Assembly: GCA_947627835.1 (NCBI GenBank)
Contig: CANQXM010000056.1
Span: 1 to 7,703, forward strand
Reading direction: 5' to 3'
DNA from: an uncultured Bacilli bacterium
Lineage (GTDB): Bacteria; Bacillota_I; Bacilli_A; RF39; UBA660
Length of the DNA: 7,703 nucleotides
Positions 4,889 to 7,703 of the stretch are shown piece by piece; position 1 is the first letter of the stretch; every line of letters starts with the position of its first letter. A program made the position numbers and the translations under genes. The notes under the pieces were generated by a model. The model was given only the letters and a program-made list of their open reading frames with translations, was not told where the DNA came from and did no database searches.

Positions 4889-5174
4889 CGATATCCAGAA
4901 TTGATGTAATCGGAATCACACTTCCATCCATTGTTAAAAGAGATTGCTCAGTTCTTCCTACAACAGTAGTTTCAAAAGAACCATCTTTAGTAGTAATCAC
5001 AACAACGCTTTTATAAACAAATGACCCAGATGAGAAAATATCTCGAATCTTTCGAACAATGTCTTTAGTAGAACTTCGACTCATCTCTTTTCTTTCTGTA
5101 TAGTAAGTTTCTTGAACATTATGAAATTCTTTTTGAATTGGATTGGCATAAACACTTGGTAATTCTTTTTCCAT
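4878..5174 (-). CDS. Hypothetical protein, 98 residues
   Basis: I do not recognise this family. The first 45 residues are polar and charged and probably helical. Residues 50-96 alternate hydrophobic and polar residues in a beta-rich pattern (SVVVITTKDGSFETTVVGR, then LLTMDGSVIPITSILDIE), which resembles a small beta-barrel such as an Sm-like or SH3-like domain; this is inference from the pattern alone. There is no signal peptide, membrane segment or Cys. The ATG at 5174 follows a strong GAGGTGAAG site. A CATAAAATA element upstream (5193-5201) resembles a sigma-E/sigma-K -10, but no matching -35 is seen and it would leave almost no leader. The gene is divergent from the FtsW/RodA-like gene and converges on the EIIB-like gene. 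Confidence 0.75.
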   Translation of the reverse strand: MEKELPSVYANPIQKEFHNVQETYYTERKEMSRSSTKDIVRKIRDIFSSGSFVYKSVVVITTKDGSFETTVVGRTEQSLLTMDGSVIPITSILDIEKK

Positions 5175-5233
5175 ATCTTCACCTCACTTGTATATTTTAT
5201 GTTAAAAAGATGCTTTTGAGACATACTAGAAAT

Positions 5234-6340
5234 ATGAAAACAAAGAAGCTAGAACAAATCCTTTTCTTCCTTGCTCTACTCACCATTATGACTGTGAGTA
5301 TTTTTATCATGATTCATGCCAAAGAAATAAACATCAAATATCAAAATCACTATATAAAACAAACCCTCTTCTTTCTCATATCAATAATTCTTTTCATTAG
5401 TAAAGACAAAATAAAAATAAATGTTCTTTTTGAATATAGTAACCACATTTACTTACTAAATGTCTTTCTTCTATTTTTAGTTTTAATCATGGGTAGTACA
5501 GTAAATGGTGCTAAAGCATGGTTTCATTTAGGATTTTTTAGTTTTCAACCTAGTGAACTTATGAAACTTTCACTATTATTATATCTTTGTCAAATGAAAA
5601 GAAATCAAGAATTGAACAATAAAAAAGAAGAAAGAAACTACATCATAAAAGTATTTTCAGCTTTTCTTCTTCCCTCCCTTTTAGTCTTCCTAGAACCGGA
5701 TACGGGTGCCATTATTTTTTATTTTCTTATTATGATAAGCGTATTAATAAGTAGCAAAATATCTAAAAAATGGTTACTATTTTTTGGAATAGCAATCATA
5801 ACTTTATTAATTAGTTTCTTCTATCTTTATTTCTTTCAAGAAGATATATTAATTTCTTTAATTGGAACTTCCTTTTTTTACCGAGTAGAAAGACTTCTCA
5901 ATTTTCAAAAAGGCTTACAAATTGAAAATGCCCTCATTGCCATCGGCTCTGCTCCTTTTTTTAAATGGAACCTAACAGAAACGGGTATTTATATTCCCGA
6001 AGCCCCTACCGATTTTGCTTTCACATTAGTAACCAACGTCTTGGGGATTTTTGGACTTCTCTTAGTCTTACTTTCTTATACCATAATCACCGTTATCCTC
6101 ATTAAAACGATTCCCAAACAAAAAAAGGAACCACTCTATTCCTTTCATATTAGTTTTTTAGTTATCTTTTTATTTAACACTTTTTATAACATTTTCATGA
6201 ATATTGGTTGTGTCCCAATTATGGGAATTCCTCTACCATTTTTAAGCTATGGAGGATCCACAATCATGGTTTACACTTTCTTCCTTGTAATTGTATTTCA
6301 TCAAAAGAAAAAAAAGAAGAAACTAAGCATTCGGTGTTAA
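5234..6340 (+). CDS. FtsW/RodA/SpoVE (SEDS) family peptidoglycan glycosyltransferase, divergent
   Basis: The product (368 residues from this start) is a polytopic membrane protein with about ten hydrophobic segments and the SEDS signatures in order: NGAKAWFHLG (91-100), FQPSELMKL (104-112), EPDTGA (154-159), ENALIAIGS (231-239), IPEAPTDFAF (254-263, with the expected catalytic Asp260) and GIPLPFLSYGGS (331-342). SEDS proteins polymerise lipid II into glycan strands with a class B PBP partner, none of which is visible here. Compared with usual members, the Gly-rich stretch after AIGS is APFFKWN, and the Glu pair after TDF is replaced by TNV. FtsW, RodA and SpoVE cannot be separated. The start is uncertain: ATG at 5210 or 5234, both with weak ribosome sites; 5234 puts the first membrane segment at the usual distance. 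The end overlaps the opposing gene by 18 bp. Confidence 0.85.
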   Translation: MKTKKLEQILFFLALLTIMTVSIFIMIHAKEINIKYQNHYIKQTLFFLISIILFISKDKIKINVLFEYSNHIYLLNVFLLFLVLIMGSTVNGAKAWFHLGFFSFQPSELMKLSLLLYLCQMKRNQELNNKKEERNYIIKVFSAFLLPSLLVFLEPDTGAIIFYFLIMISVLISSKISKKWLLFFGIAIITLLISFFYLYFFQEDILISLIGTSFFYRVERLLNFQKGLQIENALIAIGSAPFFKWNLTETGIYIPEAPTDFAFTLVTNVLGIFGLLLVLLSYTIITVILIKTIPKQKKEPLYSFHISFLVIFLFNTFYNIFMNIGCVPIMGIPLPFLSYGGSTIMVYTFFLVIVFHQKKKKKKLSIRC

Positions 6341-7513
6341 GGATAACACAAGTTCGTCTTCTTCTTGTTTAATAGAATTAAGAAAATAAGGTACGAAAAG
6401 TTCTTCTAAATTACCCGGATAAGCATAGCGATGCATCCGTTCATCAATCGAAAACTCTCGACCAAAACGATTTCCTACCCCAGGATAGAAGGCATGAAAT
6501 CGAGAAGTATCTCTTCCAGCTGCCCGAAAATCTAAATAACCATGCATAGACATATAAGAACCTAGGAAAAAAGCATCCGTTCCCGCTTGATAACCGACAA
6601 CATTTCGAACATTCATAAATCGATTAGCTCTACCATCGGTATTAACTACAAATTGACCAGAAGCCATCGCTTGACGATACATGTTTCCATTTCTGCCATA
6701 AGCACCACTAAAAGTACGATTATCAATTGCAGTCGCAACAGAATAAGGATCCCAATAAACAGTTGCATCTAAAGCAGATTCTGCTAACACAACAACCATA
6801 GTTCTCCGAAACTCTGCTTCACTAATTCCTCTTTGTGAAAGAATCGTTTGAACTTTTACATCACTAGGAATATAAGATAACATGTAAATCGTTTTCAAAA
6901 TTTCTAATTCATTAATGTGTTTGTTGCCTGTTTTCGTAGATTCTGCAATAATAGCATCCCGAAAAACAGCAAACTCAGAATCACTCATATGAGTATAAGC
7001 ATGCATAGTACTGCGAAGTTCTTCTTCACTAATAGTTTCCCAAATAGAAGAAATAACCGAAGAATAATCACGATAAACCACAGGATTTGCAGAAGAAATA
7101 GCTCCAGGACCAGACATTTCTTCGGATTCTTCTTGACTAGGCACTTCCTCTGGAACTTCAATGACTGGACTTTCCTTTGGGACAACCTCCTCTAAAACCT
7201 CAGCTTCTAAATTTTCTTCCGTGATAGTCTCTTCGGAAGGTTGAGTAACGGCACTTTCTTCGGTAGTTTCTTCTGTAGAATCAGTAATAGCATCAAAACC
7301 AGGGCCAAATTCTTTGGTATCTTCTTGAACTGCTTCAATGACTTCATTACCCGTTTCACTTCCTAAAGCATAAGCCGGCGTAACCAGCACACTATTTGAA
7401 AATGCAAACACAAGCATACCAAAAATTTGTTTACGATATTTTAAAAAACGCGAATCATTTAATAAATTTCGTAAATGTTTAATACGATAATAAAACTTTT
7501 CATTTTCTTTCAT
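6323..7513 (-). CDS. Secreted Glu-rich protein with possible SleB/CwlJ-like cell-wall hydrolase domain
   Basis: The product is 396 residues. A long basic start (1-29) and a hydrophobic core (30-46) end in a likely signal peptidase site after AYA (47-49). Residues 50-135 are low complexity, rich in Glu, Thr, Val and Pro, suggesting a flexible linker. The folded C-terminal part (about 145-380) contains VVLAESALDATVYW (241-254), TAIDNRTFSG (261-270) and SGQFVVNTDG (285-294), an order reminiscent of the AEARGE...ILNR...QF pattern of SleB/CwlJ hydrolases, with Glu245 as candidate catalytic residue; this is tentative. An earlier similar segment (SEFAVFRDAIIAES, 179-192) hints at an internal duplication. 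The ATG at 7513 is preferred, but a GTG at 7522 is possible since two purine-rich sites (GGGTG, AAGGG) lie upstream. A vegetative-type promoter suggests it is not strictly spore-specific. Confidence 0.72.
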   Translation of the reverse strand: MKENEKFYYRIKHLRNLLNDSRFLKYRKQIFGMLVFAFSNSVLVTPAYALGSETGNEVIEAVQEDTKEFGPGFDAITDSTEETTEESAVTQPSEETITEENLEAEVLEEVVPKESPVIEVPEEVPSQEESEEMSGPGAISSANPVVYRDYSSVISSIWETISEEELRSTMHAYTHMSDSEFAVFRDAIIAESTKTGNKHINELEILKTIYMLSYIPSDVKVQTILSQRGISEAEFRRTMVVVLAESALDATVYWDPYSVATAIDNRTFSGAYGRNGNMYRQAMASGQFVVNTDGRANRFMNVRNVVGYQAGTDAFFLGSYMSMHGYLDFRAAGRDTSRFHAFYPGVGNRFGREFSIDERMHRYAYPGNLEELFVPYFLNSIKQEEDELVLSLTPNA

Positions 7514-7542
7514 GAATAACACTTCCCTTCACCCAATTAAAA

Positions 7543-7571
7543 AAGATACTTAAAAATTAAGCATTTGTCAA
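7543..7571 (-). promoter_or_regulatory. Sigma-A type promoter of the secreted protein gene
   Basis: On the minus strand a perfect TTGACA (7571-7566) and TATCTT (7548-7543) are 17 bp apart, placing the transcript start near 7536, just before the ribosome site of the gene. It follows directly after the terminator of the upstream gene. Confidence 0.7.
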
Positions 7572-7575
7572 CACC

Positions 7576-7598
7576 AAAAAAAGAAGATTTCTCTTCTT
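7576..7598 (-). terminator. Terminator of the right-edge gene
   Basis: On the minus strand AAGAAGA (7598-7592) pairs with TCTTCTT (7587-7581) around a GAAA tetraloop, followed by T residues to 7576. The first stem bases overlap the stop codon of the gene, a very compact arrangement. Confidence 0.85.
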
Positions 7599-7703
7599 AA
7601 TAAAATGCATGATAACTATAATTCGCACCCATATAAGGTTGAGGCACAGGTCCATATTGTGGTGGATAAGGATAAATAGGTTGCTGGGGTGCTACATTAT
7701 AAA
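7597..7703 (-). CDS. C-terminal end of a protein with a Pro/Tyr/Gln-rich tail (partial)
   Basis: Only the last 34 codons are in the window; the start lies beyond the right edge. The visible tail is rich in Pro, Tyr and Gln (for example APQQPIYPYPPQYGP) and ends in SYHAFY before TAA. Such tails are common as disordered extensions of membrane or spore coat proteins in Firmicutes, but the family cannot be named from this piece. The perfect terminator placed on the stop codon and a continuous open frame to the edge support a real gene. Confidence 0.65.
   Translation of the reverse strand, partial: YNVAPQQPIYPYPPQYGPVPQPYMGANYSYHAFY

Noticed and set aside
5193..5201. Sigma-E/sigma-K promoter for the 98-residue gene
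   Set aside because: Only the -10-like CATAAAATA is present; there is no matching -35 and the start would fall almost on the ribosome site.
5138..5209. Longer N-terminus for the SEDS protein
   Set aside because: It would overlap the start and ribosome site of the divergent 98-residue gene and precede the first membrane segment by an unusual tail.
6587..7195. Open frames on the plus strand opposite the secreted protein gene
   Set aside because: They are antisense shadows with low-complexity Ser/Ile/Asn/Phe composition and no ribosome sites.

Overview
The window looks like chromosomal DNA of a low-GC, spore-forming member of the Firmicutes (Bacilli-like, possibly an uncultured gut lineage; this placement is inference). 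It is very AT-rich, genes start with good AGGTGAT-type ribosome sites, TGG encodes Trp and TGA serves as a stop. A CotY/CotZ-type spore coat protein with a sigma-K-like promoter points to sporulation.

Region 1 (1-813) is the most interesting part. It holds a type III toxin-antitoxin locus of the CptIN kind. The 3' end of an antitoxin RNA array (one full 49-nt pseudoknot unit plus the tail of a previous one) runs into a terminator and then a CptN/ToxN-like RNase toxin gene. Immediately after the toxin lies a second array with its own promoter, two full 49-nt pseudoknot units and a near-identical terminator, but no toxin gene behind it. The toxin is therefore sandwiched between two antitoxin arrays. 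The three units have the same length, the same 11-nt loop and 11-nt linker, and compensating base changes in both stems.

Region 2 (833-2999) is a compact operon with a strong vegetative-type promoter and a terminator. It encodes a membrane-anchored thioredoxin-fold protein (CSHC), a CPBP-family intramembrane protease and a membrane-anchored metallophosphoesterase-like protein with altered metal motifs.

Region 3 (2967-3284) has no gene. It carries a 12-nt tandem repeat and a run of hairpins, the last of which is the terminator of the next gene on the minus strand.

Region 4 (3285-5174) contains, on the minus strand, a Cys-rich membrane-anchored protein with a TTG start, the Cys-rich spore coat protein and a 98-residue unknown protein. 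Between the last two, on the plus strand, is a small membrane-anchored PTS EIIB-like protein whose usual phosphocysteine position is Asn.

Region 5 (5210-7703) holds a divergent FtsW/RodA/SpoVE-family glycosyltransferase on the plus strand. It converges on, and overlaps, a secreted Glu-rich protein with a possible SleB/CwlJ-like C-terminal domain on the minus strand. The end of a further minus-strand gene with a Pro/Tyr/Gln-rich tail runs off the right edge. Several of these products (coat protein, SEDS glycosyltransferase, possible cell-wall hydrolase) fit envelope or spore biology, but apart from the coat protein no functional link between them is proved by the sequence.
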